Positions 8,926-18,330 of a stretch of DNA of 64,000 nt are shown one piece after another. The translations under genes and the position numbers were made by a program. Source of the stretch: Breviolum minutum Mf 1.05b.01 (taxonomy: Eukaryota > Sar > Dinophyceae > Suessiales > Symbiodiniaceae); NCBI GenBank assembly GCA_000507305.1, contig DF239856.1, positions 91,876 to 155,875 on the forward strand. Direction: 5' to 3'. The notes beneath the pieces were generated by a model. It was not told the origin of the DNA. It saw nothing but the letters and a program-made list of their open reading frames with translations, and made no database searches. Within the stretch, counting starts at the first letter, position 1, and every line of letters begins with the position of its first letter.

Positions 8926-11018
8926 TCAACGTCCGACGTCCGGCATTGGCAGCAGTCCGGCTTTGTAGAAAAACGCAAGGCCCAGCGCAACACCAACATC
9001 CGCTTGGTGCATGGCATTGCCAATCATCTCCTTATCTGATAGCAGGACACTAATTTGGTTGCTGGTAAGTGCGGAACAGTAATTTAAGATTAACCTCGCA
9101 TGTTGACTCAGTCTGACAGTTAAACAACCAGCTAAACCAAGATTCCTTTGCCTTGTTCTCCGTGAGTCCTTCGAAGTTGACGCTGGCGTCCGACGTCACG
9201 CGATGACGAAGTCCGAAGAGAGAAGCAAGCTCACAAGCAGTGAGCACACGTCCGACGCGCATCGCGTGAATCGCCTCAGAGGCAAACCGGGGATGTTTAT
9301 CAAACCACTGTTCATAACAAAGCAGACATAACAAAACAACACTTGTAACGAAAAGTGAGTCAAATTATTAGTTAATAAGTCTAATTGGTGCGACAAGTGG
9401 CAGCTTTTGTGGCGACCGTCGGGACAAGTCCGTCATTCCTCATGCCACAGCGAAAGATGCTCTGCGTCTTGTCCAGGACCATGAGGGTTGTGTCCAACGG
9501 CTTGGCAGAGTAGCTCATGATATTCAACAGGCTGCGCTCCCTTGGGCTGCAGCCTTGAAAAACACCATTCACCTCCATCAGCTCCACGTACGTGATCTTC
9601 CCTTGCTCGTTTTTCCACCAAGGCATCTTATCCTGCAGGTATTGCAGGTGAGCTGTTCTCCAACTACAGGTCTTTCCCGGGTCCCCTGCGCACCCACACT
9701 TGCAAGGGTGCTGTGGGCAAACGACCACACTGGCAGTTGACCACCCTGTTCATCTCGTCCAACGTCGGCAATTCATGAAGGCGCTCCCAGCCAACTGAGT
9801 AGGCGACCGGCTGGGCCAAGCCCAAGAAGGACATATACGTCAGCGCCCAGCTGGGAACGTCCTCATAGCAGCTTCGCTTGACGTCCGCCATCTTGGCCTG
9901 CATGAAGTCCGAAAACGTCAAAGCCTCGGCGTCCAGCGTCGTCTGATCGGCGTCCGGCGTTGTCATCCGGCGAACCCCAATAGCATACCAGCGCGGTCTG
10001 CACATGGGAAATTGAAACGGGATTGGAGACATGTTGCGGAAGATTGTGATGAGGTATTCATCCCCCAGCTCAGCCTGAAACTGTTTATAGAGATATTCCA
10101 GGTCTTTCTGACCTCGGTTTGGGAATTGGTCTTCCGCTTTGCCATCCCCTCAACCTTAGGGCAGGGATGTGAAACATTGAGCTCACCAATTGCCAGTTTT
10201 TTTACTTCAGAAGCCAAGAGACACATTCCATCAGCCAAATCTGTGGTTGCACGTGCTTGATGGTCGTTACGCCGATTCCAGCAGGAAGCGAGTTTGGATC
10301 GCGAAACCCCTTGCCAGCACCTCTCCTTAGAGCAAATGACAAATTGAGTCATATAACGTGGCTGCCATGATTAGAAGGCCGAAATCAGTGTAAAAAATGA
10401 TAATAGGCTGAATATCTCTGTTCCATGAGTGCTGTGTTGCATCAGCAAATTACAGGCGGCACCAAGAGTCATACTCCAGGGCGTGCAGGGGAAGCCCAAC
10501 ACTATGCAGCCAATCCCGGGCGGGATACAAAGCCACTCCTTTGTGCAAAGGTCTTGGACAAGCACCGATGTTCGTCCGTCGTTCTCGACCTGTGTCCGAC
10601 GAGTGTTCATGTCCACCGACAAAATGCCTGAGGCAAAGATTGATTCAAAGGCTGAAACCTACTTGAAGCTTTAAGATGCAACCAACAATTTCTGAATGTG
10701 ACTCAGAACAAAGTTAACCAAGAGGCGGGGGTGGTGATTGTTCCGCATAAAATGCAAGACGTCAGGGTCCACGTCACAGGCACCAGTCAAGTTGACCTGG
10801 AAATTGACGTCCCTCTTGGCGAGCTCGTCAAACCTTCAAGTCATGAGAAACTCACTGAAATAGAATCTGGTTCAGTGACGAACTTTGACTGACGAGTCTA
10901 TATCAATGCAAGCAGGCTACAAAGTTTTGAAGGCATATATCTCCGAGCCAAGCCCGCAGCAGTCGCTCCACACATTCACAACTGTGGGTCTGCCACCAGC
11001 TGCCATCGAAAGCGAGGC
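8926..11018 (-). CDS. C5-cytosine DNA methyltransferase-like gene, multi-exon, probably frameshifted
   Basis: The protein would transfer a methyl group from S-adenosylmethionine to cytosine C5. Exons read, 5' to 3' on the minus strand: 11018-10921 (VWSDCCGLGSEIYAFKT, motif I); 10833-10703 (VNLTGACDVDPDVLHFMRNN, motifs II-III); 10627-10471 (VLGFPCTPWSM, motif IV with the catalytic Pro-Cys); 10325-10223 (IWLMEC, position of the ENV box); 10154 to about 9730 (QFPMCRPRWYAIGVRR, motif VIII); about 9728-9391 (CRNDG-like MRNDGLVPTVATKA); about 9290-9130 (VGRVLTACELASLFGL, motif IX region); 9030-8926 (GNAMHQADVGVALGLAF, motif X, then TGA). Phases agree across the first four junctions, including one GA-AG intron at 10470-10326. 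One base seems missing near 10101-10107, and the frame changes again near 9730, so it may be a pseudogene or contain sequencing errors. C5 methyltransferases carried by retrotransposons have been reported in Symbiodinium; this copy has introns. Confidence 0.8.
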
Positions 11019-11137
11019 CTCCAGGTGATTCGTTTCTACTATGGGAAATCAATGGACGGAAATCACATCAAGCCACCATTTCTTTGAAATTTTTCCAGGC
11101 ATCTTAAGCATGTGCAAGCCTCTGGAAGTTGCTGAAT

Positions 11138-11175
11138 CAGGGACTGAGCCCAAGCAGTAAAGGGCTCAGTCCCTG
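11138..11175. repeat. 14 bp perfect inverted repeat, 10 nt loop
   Basis: CAGGGACTGAGCCC and GGGCTCAGTCCCTG are exact complements separated by AAGCAGTAAA. The repeat lies upstream of the methyltransferase motif I exon, probably in an intron. There is no T-run to suggest a bacterial-type terminator. Confidence 0.85.
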
Positions 11176-11349
11176 CGTGCGTGTCAGGCCAGAACCACAT
11201 GTCCCTTGGCTTGCGGTCCTAGCAGGCAAGAAAATTCAACTGCACCACAATGCTTGTCAAGCATTGTGTCAAACCATGTCAGTCAACTGGCCTGCTTGAA
11301 CCTCCCTTTACTTCTCAACCTCTCGATTGGATCTTCGCTACTTTCCATG

Positions 11350-11851
11350 GCCTGATGGAAAGGCAACTATGATCACGGGATGTTGCAACTGACAGCACAA
11401 AATGCTGGCCCGCCTTCAGCATGGAAGTCCCTTTCGGTGTCCTGGGTTTTTTCGGCTTTGGGCTCATGGAGCCCCAGGCCGCGGTGGGCTGGTCAGCAGA
11501 GCCCTTCATGGCCTTCGGGGCCTTCATGGCCTTCGGGGCCTTCATGGCCTTCGGGGCCTTCATGGCCTTCGGGGCCTTCATGGCCTTCGGGGCCTTCATG
11601 GCCTTCGGGGCCTTCATGGCCTTCGGGGCCTTCATGGCCTTCGGGGCCTTCATGGCCTTCGGGGCCTTCATGGCCTTCGGGGCCTTCATGGCCTTCGGGG
11701 CCTTCATGGCCTTCGGGGCCTTCATGGCCTTCGGGGCCTTCATGGCCTTCGGGGCCTTCATGGCCTTCGGGGCCTTCATGGCCTTCGGGGAATTCATGGC
11801 CTTTGGGGCCTTCATGACCTTCGGAACTTTGCTGGCGGAAGGCCTGACCAA
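11350..11851 (-). CDS. Lys/Ala/Pro repeat exon (MKAPKA units)
   Basis: Minus frame of about 165 codons: a short lead (VRPSASKVPKVMKAPKAM), about 16 copies of the hexapeptide MKAPKA, then KGSADQPTAAWGSMSPKPKK and a basic tail. Such Met-Lys-Pro-Ala repeats are common in dinoflagellate nuclear proteins and would make a highly basic, disordered, DNA- or RNA-binding tail. It may be an N-terminal exon of the methyltransferase gene just downstream; that link is inferred from strand and distance only. The opposite-strand Phe/Ala/Gly and Gly/Leu/Arg readings of the repeat are shadows. Confidence 0.5.
11503..11812. repeat. 18 bp tandem repeat (~17 units)
   Basis: Units of GCCTTCGGGGCCTTCATG repeat without interruption, degenerating at both ends. 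The array keeps one frame open on the minus strand (MKAPKA) but, being a multiple of three, all other frames as well. Confidence 0.95.
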
Positions 11852-12117
11852 GTTCAGAAAGCGTCAGCCCCCAAATACATTTCAACTACCAGTTTGACTA
11901 ACTCAAGCGCTGGGCCGGCTTGCCGCTTGATTGCCGCTGGCTTGCGGGGCCTTGGGATCCACAACTAACAAACATGGTGCCTTACAGAGGTGACACAGGT
12001 CTAAAATAAATCTGACAGACAAAGTCAGCGCTTCCAAACCCAAGTCTGGTTTCAAACTACATGTGAAGCTGCTCGGATCATATTTTGCCAAGAGCGGAGC
12101 AATCTGACGTTGAATGC

Positions 12118-12570
12118 TCAGCATTCTGCTGTTGACGCTTTCAATCTTTTTGACAAAGGTGCCTGGACATCATATTCTCCAGGCACTGCAATAGAAACTG
12201 GAAAGCTCTCACTGGATGTAGCACCAATCGAATCGCCATCAATTGTTTGATGTTCCGCGATGGACGTCGGACGTTTGGCGATGGACGATGTTTGATGTTT
12301 GGCGATGGACGTCGGAGGTTTGGCGATGGACGATGGTGTCAAAGCGTTTGACGTCAGACGATGTTCTGTAAAGCCCGCCTTGGCAGCAGCCTGACGAGCT
12401 TCATGCAACTCCTTGAGTTCTTGAATGCTGACCATGCGTGTTGGTTTGGAGTAATCCACCTCCTCCCCTTGTTTGAGCTTCTTCTTCATAGCAAACCAAA
12501 AACTTTGCGGCAAATCCATGGCAAGCTTCGTGGCAATGCGGTGGGCCACAAGTTTGTGGGAAGGATAGTC
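12118..12570 (-). CDS. Unknown exon with SIAK-type short repeats
   Basis: Minus frame from about 12570 (HRIATKLAMDLPQSFWFAMK) through VSIQELKELHEARQAAAKAG, then a degenerate repeat (SIAKPPTSIAKHQ / SSIAKRPTSIAEHQ) created by tandem GGCGATGGACGTCGGACG-type DNA, ending STAEC and a stop at about 12118. Likely an exon of the locus that continues into the methyltransferase. A small hairpin (12149-12184, arms GTGCCTGGA/TCCAGGCAC) lies at its end. Confidence 0.45.
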   Translation of the reverse strand, partial: DYPSHKLVAHRIATKLAMDLPQSFWFAMKKKLKQGEEVDYSKPTRMVSIQELKELHEARQAAAKAGFTEHRLTSNALTPSSIAKPPTSIAKHQTSSIAKRPTSIAEHQTIDGDSIGATSSESFPVSIAVPGEYDVQAPLSKRLKASTAEC

Positions 12571-12602
12571 CTTAGATAGTTACACTCAAAATCCTTGCAG
12601 CG

Positions 12603-12659
12603 GAGATGAAGGACACAAGTCTGACAAAGTACGACTTTGTCAGACTTGTCTTTCATCTC
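12603..12659. repeat. Imperfect inverted repeat (~28 bp arms)
   Basis: GAGATGAAGGACACAAGTC...GACTTGTCTTTCATCTC with centre TGACAAAGT-ACG-ACTTTGTCA. It lies between the two adjacent exons, consistent with an intronic foldback element. Confidence 0.8.
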
Positions 12660-12849
12660 AGCTGCAAGACTGAGAAATCTGGATCCAGCTGAAGAATTCG
12701 ATAACCAACAACTACTCAGATATTTCGCCTTATGATCGGTATCTAGCGTCCAATGTCCGACATGCAGAAATGTCTCAGCCCGTGCATGGACACACGACCT
12801 GCCAGTTAATCTGGGATTTCTGACTCTAGACAAAATCCGATTCGGAATT

Positions 12850-13058
12850 TGTCTGGAGGCAGTGTTCCCAAAATTTGCTGACATTGGCCAAGCATCTGAC
12901 TCAATCATTTTCTCATAGCGATTCCACCATGTCTTGAACGTCTCCTCCTCCCACCAGGCGTTGAACTCTGCAGAGTTCATGCCCACTACAGCGCGGAATG
13001 ATTCCATTGCTTCAGCGCCAGACCCCAATCTATGACGACTGTACTCAACCCAGAACAT
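12850..13058 (-). CDS. Unknown exon, possible 5' exon of the methyltransferase locus
   Basis: Minus frame beginning MFWVEYSRHRLGSGAEAMES and containing FNAWWEEETFKTWWNRYEKM, an aromatic-rich segment; the frame ceases to look coding after about 12850. The ATG at 13058-13056 could be the start but there is no upstream evidence. Function unknown. 13,060-13,660 upstream shows no clear coding signal. Confidence 0.4.
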
Positions 13059-13666
13059 CGTCTGACGTCAAGCAAACGTCTGGAAGCCTTGTAAATGTAA
13101 AAATATCTTGAAACTGTTACTCGCAATGCTGGACACTCCATGCTTCTATGTCGAGCCAAATCATGTCAAAACAGCAGCTGGTGATTAAACCTTTAGGGTG
13201 ACACGTGCTGAATGAAAGGCTGACGTTACCACAATTTCAAGGGCATGTTGACAATCAGCGGTCCGCAAACTTTCGGCGATGGACGTCGGGCGTGGGACGT
13301 GCGGCTAACGGCCTTGGCGTTTGACGCACTGACTCATTTCCAATGGAAAAGTGGAGTTTGTTCAGAAAATTGACAGCGCCGCCATTGAGCTACTGACGGA
13401 TTGAATTGCAATATGCGCTGTTGCTCTGTTTTATTATGAAATGACTCCGAGCCAATAAAAATAAAATGATCACAACGGACAAGTGCAGCAAGTACTCAAC
13501 AACTGGTGGACACATCACAAATGAAGTGACTGACAAATATACCCCCTTTGGCCTCTTCCGTTGCCGCCACATCAGAGAAAGCCTCACATTCCCAAACTCG
13601 TGGGCAAGCGACTGAAAACACGTGAAAACTCAACTGCCCTTTCGCCTCCTCAAATGGATAAGGCAC

Positions 13667-13820
13667 GTTTGTGCAAGATTTTGCCGATGTTGGCAGAATC
13701 TTTCCAAGAGATCAAGGCCTCGACCGCCTTGCCCGAAAACATACAATGTTTCGGGCAAGGCGGTCGAGGTCTTGATCTCTTGGAAAGGTTCTGCCAACAT
13801 CGGCAAAATCTTGCACAAAC
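13667..13820. repeat. Foldback element A (~75 bp arms)
   Basis: GTTTGTGCAAGATTTTGCCG... is mirrored by ...CGGCAAAATCTTGCACAAAC, with only a few mismatches along about 75 bp and a loop of about 5 nt near 13744. Transcripts of either strand would form a long hairpin. Confidence 0.9.
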
Positions 13821-13840
13821 TCAGCATCTTGCAAACGCAA

Positions 13841-13932
13841 ACCGGACAAGGCACGTTTGTTTACTGGTACTACGAGTATCGTCAGACGTCTGTCGATCCA
13901 TAGTACCAGTAAACAAACGTGCCTTGTCCGGT
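13841..13932. repeat. Foldback element B (32 bp perfect arms)
   Basis: Arms 13841-13872 and 13901-13932 are exact reverse complements (outer ends ACCGGACAAGG / CCTTGTCCGGT), with a 28 nt loop containing CAGACGTCTG. The inner half of the arm (AAGGCACGTTTGT) is also found at the left edge of foldback A, linking the two units. Confidence 0.92.
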
Positions 13933-14054
13933 CCCCAACCTGGATAAGTCATGTCCACTTCAATATCAATTACTTGCTGATGTCAATTTCTAAACTACTT
14001 TCTGATGTCACTGGATGTCTTGCCTCCTCCGTCACCGCCGCAACACAGAAGACA

Positions 14055-14124
14055 GAGGAAGGAACACAGCTTGTCGCATTTCAATCCCATGGGATTGAAG
14101 TGTGACAAACTGTGTTTCTTCCTC
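14055..14124. repeat. Foldback element C (~34 bp arms)
   Basis: Imperfect inverted repeat centred on CCCATGGG at 14086-14093; outer arms GAGGAAGGAACACAG / CTGTGTTTCTTCCTC. It has no loop. Confidence 0.85.
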
Positions 14125-14175
14125 TTTCTCCCGTGTGACCCGCCAAATCAGAAAGCCTCACAGAAAGCCAAAGAA

Positions 14176-14265
14176 ACCAAAGGCGTTGCTGGAGGAACAC
14201 GAGGAGGACTTGAGTAAGACTTCTGACTCAAGTCTTCCTGGTGTCCATCGAGCAACGCCTTTGGT
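14176..14265. repeat. Foldback element D (~40 bp arms)
   Basis: ACCAAAGGCGTTGCT... pairs with ...AGCAACGCCTTTGGT; the inner part GAGGACTTGAGT pairs with ACTCAAGTCTTC around an AAGACTTCTG loop. Several mismatches occur in the middle. Confidence 0.85.
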
Positions 14266-14274
14266 TGGTGCCAA

Positions 14275-15010
14275 CCTGAACCAGGAAGTTGACAGCAGAA
14301 AAATCATCGTTACAAATGCTGAGCCACTTTCAATGCTGAGATACACCCTCTTGCCTCCACCATTGCTTGAAGGACATCGGAAGGATTCCTGCTTCCGGTG
14401 TCCTTCCAGCAATCCTTGTCCGGTTGGTGCCAACCTGAACCAAAGCAGGAAGTTGACAGAAAATCACCATGACAAACCACTTTCACAATGCTGAGATAGA
14501 TACGTCCGTCGTCCGTCAAACTTGCAAAAATGAGAAGGCCACTGAAATGGTTAAACCTGAACCAAAGCAGGAAGTTGACAGAAAATCACCATGACAAACC
14601 ACTTTCACTACGCTGAGATAGAAACGTCCGTCGTCCGTCAAACTTGCAATACTGAGAAGGGCACTGAAATGGTTAAACCTGAACCAAAGCAGGAAGTTGA
14701 CAGAAAATCACCATGACAAACCACTTTCACAATGCTGAGATAGAAACGTCCGTCGTCCGTCAAACTTGCAATACTGAGAAGGGCACTGAAAGTGTTAAAA
14801 TGGTTAAACCTGAACCAAAGCAGGAAGTTGACAGCTGAAAAGTCACCGTGACAAATGCTGCGCAACTTGCAATACTGAGAAGGACGCTGAACTTTTAAAT
14901 GGCAACCGACCTGAACCAAAGCAGGACGTTGACAGCAGAAAATCACCGTGACAAACACTGAGTCACGTTCACAATGCTGAGATAGAAACGTCCGTCGTCC
15001 GTCAAGGTCC
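14275..15010. repeat. ~122 bp tandem array (CCTGAACCAAAGCAGGAAG units)
   Basis: Unit starts are seen at 14275, 14434, 14556, 14678, 14809 and 14910. Each unit has CCTGAACC(AAAGCAGG)AAGTTGACAG, then AAATCACC, ATGCTGAG and, in most, CGTCCGTCGTCCGTCAA. Spacing is 122 bp in the regular core and longer where foldbacks are inserted. Confidence 0.9.
14362..14413. repeat. Foldback element E (~22 bp arms)
   Basis: ATTGCTTGAAGGACATCGGAAG pairs with CTTCCGGTGTCCTTCCAGCAAT with about two mismatches and an 8 nt loop. It is embedded between two units of the 122 bp array. Confidence 0.85.
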
Positions 15011-15032
15011 GGGTTCGACACCACCATGCAGA

Positions 15033-15086
15033 AGTGTAGCATGGCCACTACTATCCTTGCAAGGATGGTAGTGGCCATGCTACACT
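15033..15086. repeat. Foldback element F (26 bp arms, 2 nt loop)
   Basis: AGTGTAGCATGGCCAC... pairs with ...GTGGCCATGCTACACT with one mismatch and a GC loop. A third partial copy of the arm (GTAGTGGCCATGCT) follows at about 15096. Confidence 0.92.
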
Positions 15087-15119
15087 ACTGAAGGTAGTAG
15101 TGGCCATGCTGCACTTATC

Positions 15120-15735
15120 TCTGGAGGCCTGGCAAGTGTGAATCAGTGAAAGATGTTTTCAGTTGCTTTGGGCACTAATTTGTCAGTGGGCAGCTTGTAC
15201 TCTGCTAATGCCGGTGGATGCATTTTGACTGGCTATAGATGAGCCGTGTGCTGTGAAGAGTCTGTACAGGAAAGGTAAAAGTAGGCGGTGCTTACCACCA
15301 ATTCCCCTTGGCCACGGCTCCCAACAAATTCTAGCACCAAAACAGCTCTTTCAAACTCAAAACAGCTCTTTCAAACTCAGAACAGCTCTTTCAAACTCAG
15401 GGTTCAAAAGGCTTTTGACTAATTTAACATTAAACTGTTGAGTGCGGGAGCCTTGGCCAAAGCATTCCACGTGTCACATGCCGTCCGACGTCTGACGTCC
15501 GACGTCGCACTGTTGACGCACATGACACGTCCGACATCGCACTGTGAAACGTCCGACGTCGCACTGTTGACGCACATGACAACGGCCAACGGCTCACCGT
15601 CGGCGGTCACGACTGTCATCCCTCGCATAGCGAAAATGGCGCCAGTCCTTGGTAACATGCGAAAAGCAAATTTTAAAGAAATCTCTGAGGCAGGCTGAAG
15701 CGTGTGAAGCAACAATCTAAAATATAAATGATGTC
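15120..15735. other. Spacer, no confident gene
   Basis: Contains three ~20 bp repeats of AACAGCTCTTTCAAACTCA (15341-15402) and a cluster of TCCGACGTC-type motifs with a duplicated GCACTGTTGACGCACATGACA (15511-15580). No supported exon. Confidence 0.5.
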
Positions 15736-15736
15736 G

Positions 15737-15925
15737 TCAAGAAACTTGGAAGTCCTTATACTCATCATACTCTTGCCAGGTAGGTCGACGCTCATAGGAC
15801 TGGTGCCGTTCATAGGGATGGTGTTGGTGCCGTGGTTTTCTCGAGGGACTTCTGTCAGACGACCGGCGAGGATTAGGGATCGGTTCCTTGAGCCAGTCCA
15901 TCTTTTCCCGGACGTGCTTCATCAC
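15737..15925 (-). CDS. Arg/Ser/His-rich exon, RS-like
   Basis: Minus frame of 62 codons reading MMKHVREKMDWLKEPIPNP, then RRSSDRSPSRKPRHQHHPYE and a repeated YERxxxYERR. Alternating Arg-Ser is typical of splicing-factor linkers, but the exon is too short to assign a family. Probably part of the minus-strand gene that continues from 16-17.7 kb. Confidence 0.4.
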   Translation of the reverse strand: MMKHVREKMDWLKEPIPNPRRSSDRSPSRKPRHQHHPYERHQSYERRPTWQEYDEYKDFQVS

Positions 15926-16299
15926 ACCTCACAAGGACAAGGACAAATATCAACTCCCACAACCGTGGCAAGGCAAGCACTTGACAAATAACTTCAGGCA
16001 AAGTGCAGGCACTTTTGTTGTAGAACTTGGCATATGGCCCGGCTTCACCTGAGATCAGCACTCAGAAACATTGGTGTATCAATGCAAGCATCTTCGGATT
16101 CAAAAAATGTTGCCTGCCAAGAAACGCCGCATGGTCGGGATGAATTCAAGCATCAGTTTAGTGCCCTGCTCGCTGTGATTGACCAAGCTTGCCACATTCT
16201 CGGCATCCAGGATTGAGTGATTGAAGCTAAACAGGAAGTGATTTGATTTAACAATGACTCTAGGCGTGTCATGCCTGAATACAGCAGCACATCTCAGTC

Positions 16300-17716
16300 T
16301 TAATGCCTAGTCAAGTGGCAATCCAACAGGTGTCGTCGACATTCAGATCGTTTAAGGCGAGGTAAAGCTCTGGACTCCTTTCGAAGAGCTGTCCCTTCAC
16401 CTTGAATCAGAAAGCATCTCAAGCAAATGAATTTCAGAGTCGGGAAACATGAGAAAGAGTGAAGCCAAAGCACCTTTTCGATGGCGTCCTCCCGAGTGGA
16501 CATTTTCTCTTCCTGATGAAAGCGGCTGATGATAGGTTCCAATACTGCTGACAAAAGATTGCCATATTCAAGCATTGAGCATCAGCGGTCCTTTCGCTCT
16601 TTATTTCGTCGACGTCCACAGCTGGCATTCCGGTTTCTGGCGTCCTCAGGCATCTCCTCATATCAGGGTGTAATTTAACTGTCATAAACAGTATTTGTTG
16701 ACAGACACAACGCAAACTTTAATCACTGGACTGTATGATGTTGTCTCGGTCCTCGTCCGACGTCGAATCCAAAGAGATCCCCGTGCACCCCTCCTTGGGT
16801 GGCTTGGCACCCTTGGCCTTTTTGGATGAAGGCGGCGCCCGACATGGCGGTCCACCACAACGCTGGAGAAATTCCTTGATGTCGTCGTCGTCCGGCTTGC
16901 GTACGTCGTCCCTGAAGTGTTGCATGACTGCAGCACATCAAGGTCCAGGCTGATGATTCATCGACTCAAGATCAGACTGAGATGCAAACATCCCATAGTG
17001 CGACGCCAATGAAAAGTCGCAGCCCAAGATGATCGACGCAGCCACAACCGCTGCGGCACTGCGGTTGTTGCCATGGCTGCCTTAGTAGAAATTATTGGCA
17101 GAGCGAAACCATCATCATCAATGCAGGCAGGTCATGAACATCAAAATTAGTGGCTCCAACTCTGAATTCAATCATGTTTCATGTCACGCTGAAGACCGTG
17201 TTGACCTCCTTGTCCTTGTACGCCATCATGTGGCTCCGGCAAATTCTCACAATCATCTCCACGCAAGGCCTTGCTGCACCTTCCTGGTTCAGCAGCAAGC
17301 CTTTCAGCGCATCAACATCCTCCGCAGGGTTGCCTCGAGAAAGTTAAACAAGTGACAGTTTTCAAACAAAGGCGACATGTTTGCCAACTCCGAGATGAAG
17401 ACCAAGGCACCGTACCGCTTGTAGTCCCCATTTGCAGGGTTCGTCCATCCCGCCCGGACGTCGTACGTCAAGTGAAGCGCGTGGCTATAGCGCCCTCAGT
17501 GGTGGTTTCCAAGAGACAATCTTTATGAGTTCTCAAGTGAGTTATGAGTCAATTCTCAAGTCAGCCATGTAAAGCCAAGTCACACTTGAGCCATCCCTGC
17601 ATGCCTGCCCGGCCTTTCTTGCGGCCTCGGGAGGGGCAGCTGCTCTGGCACAATTCAACAATGACAGGTTCATCAATCCGATTCAGCAACCGAGCCACCG
17701 TGGTTGCCGAAGTCAT
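16300..17716 (-). CDS. Unknown multi-exon gene next to the transposon insertion (copy 1)
   Basis: Exons on the minus strand, 5' to 3': 17716-17562 (MTSATTVARLLNRIDEPVIV, then a Cys/Arg-rich stretch); about 17480-17360 (NGDYKRYGALVFISELANM); about 17335-17165 (DVDALKGLLLNQEGAARPCV, VRICRSHMMAYKDKE); about 17075-16965 (AAAVVAASIILGCDFSLASH); 16920-16720 (MQHFRDDVRKP, EFLQRCGGPPCRAPPSSKKA, acidic C-end); about 16570-16480 (YGNLLSAVLEPIISRFHQEE). The order and mix of exon frames is inferred. No family is recognised. The transposon sits 27 bp upstream of the ATG at 17716. In the uninterrupted copy the same frame stays open upstream, so the insertion may fall inside the coding exon. Confidence 0.5.
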
Positions 17717-17743
17717 ATTCTTTCTCCTGGCCCCAGGCAACCA

Positions 17744-17754
17744 CTTAGACGAGC
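17744..17754 (+). repeat. Left terminal inverted repeat of the transposon
   Basis: CTTAGACGAGC, exact reverse complement of 27504-27514. Beyond it the two ends remain loosely alike (TGTG-TTTAGC versus GGTGGGTTAGC). Preceded by the CA target copy at 17742-17743. Confidence 0.9.
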
Positions 17755-18065
17755 CTGTGTTTAGCTAAGACTTAGCAATGTGTTAGCCATTTTGCCAAGT
17801 CTTTGCAAGTCACAGCTATTTCACAACTAAGTCAGACTTAAGTCTGATGTAACTTCTATAAATGAATTATTTATTTAGCTTATTTGCTAAGTCGTTACGA
17901 TTTTCTAACCTAAGTGGGACAAAAGATATACAGTTTAGCTTCCAATTTACTAACTGATAGCTATCTCAGATCTCTAGATACATAAGAGTTAGATAAATGT
18001 TAGCTATGTGGTTAGCTAAGGGGTTAGCTAAATGGTTAGCTAAGTGGTTAGCTAAGTGGTTAGCC
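17755..18065 (+). repeat. Left subterminal TTAGC repeats
   Basis: More than ten copies of TTAGC/GTTAGCTAAG, ending in four near-perfect units of GTTAGCTAAGTG (18000-18065). Such subterminal arrays are transposase-binding sites in CACTA-type elements; here that role is inferred. Confidence 0.8.
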
Positions 18066-18330
18066 CTCTGAAGAAAACCAAATGTTCACAATTTTTTCTT
18101 GCATTTTTAGATATTGTTTTGTAGAAAAATATGAATGCTTATAGCCAAAGAGGCTAGTGTGCAAGAAGCCTTCCTGGCTGCAGTTTACCTGGTTGTGTTG
18201 GATCTGAAAGCATCCAACACAGAGAGAAACAAATTGCTCAATGAATTCCCTTGACAGCCTTTTGGCTCCACTGGCTTCTTGAAGCCTCACCCTACCTGTG
18301 TTTCATGTTCAAAAAGTGCTTTTTCCTTGA

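Noticed and set aside
11138..11175. Rho-independent terminator
   Set aside because: A GC hairpin but no T-run, and no bacterial context.
11380..11968. Plus-strand Gly/Leu/Arg, Phe/Ala and Trp/Pro/Ser repeat proteins
   Set aside because: Antisense or alternative-frame readings of the 18 bp repeat; only the minus MKAPKA frame fits the style and strand of neighbouring exons.
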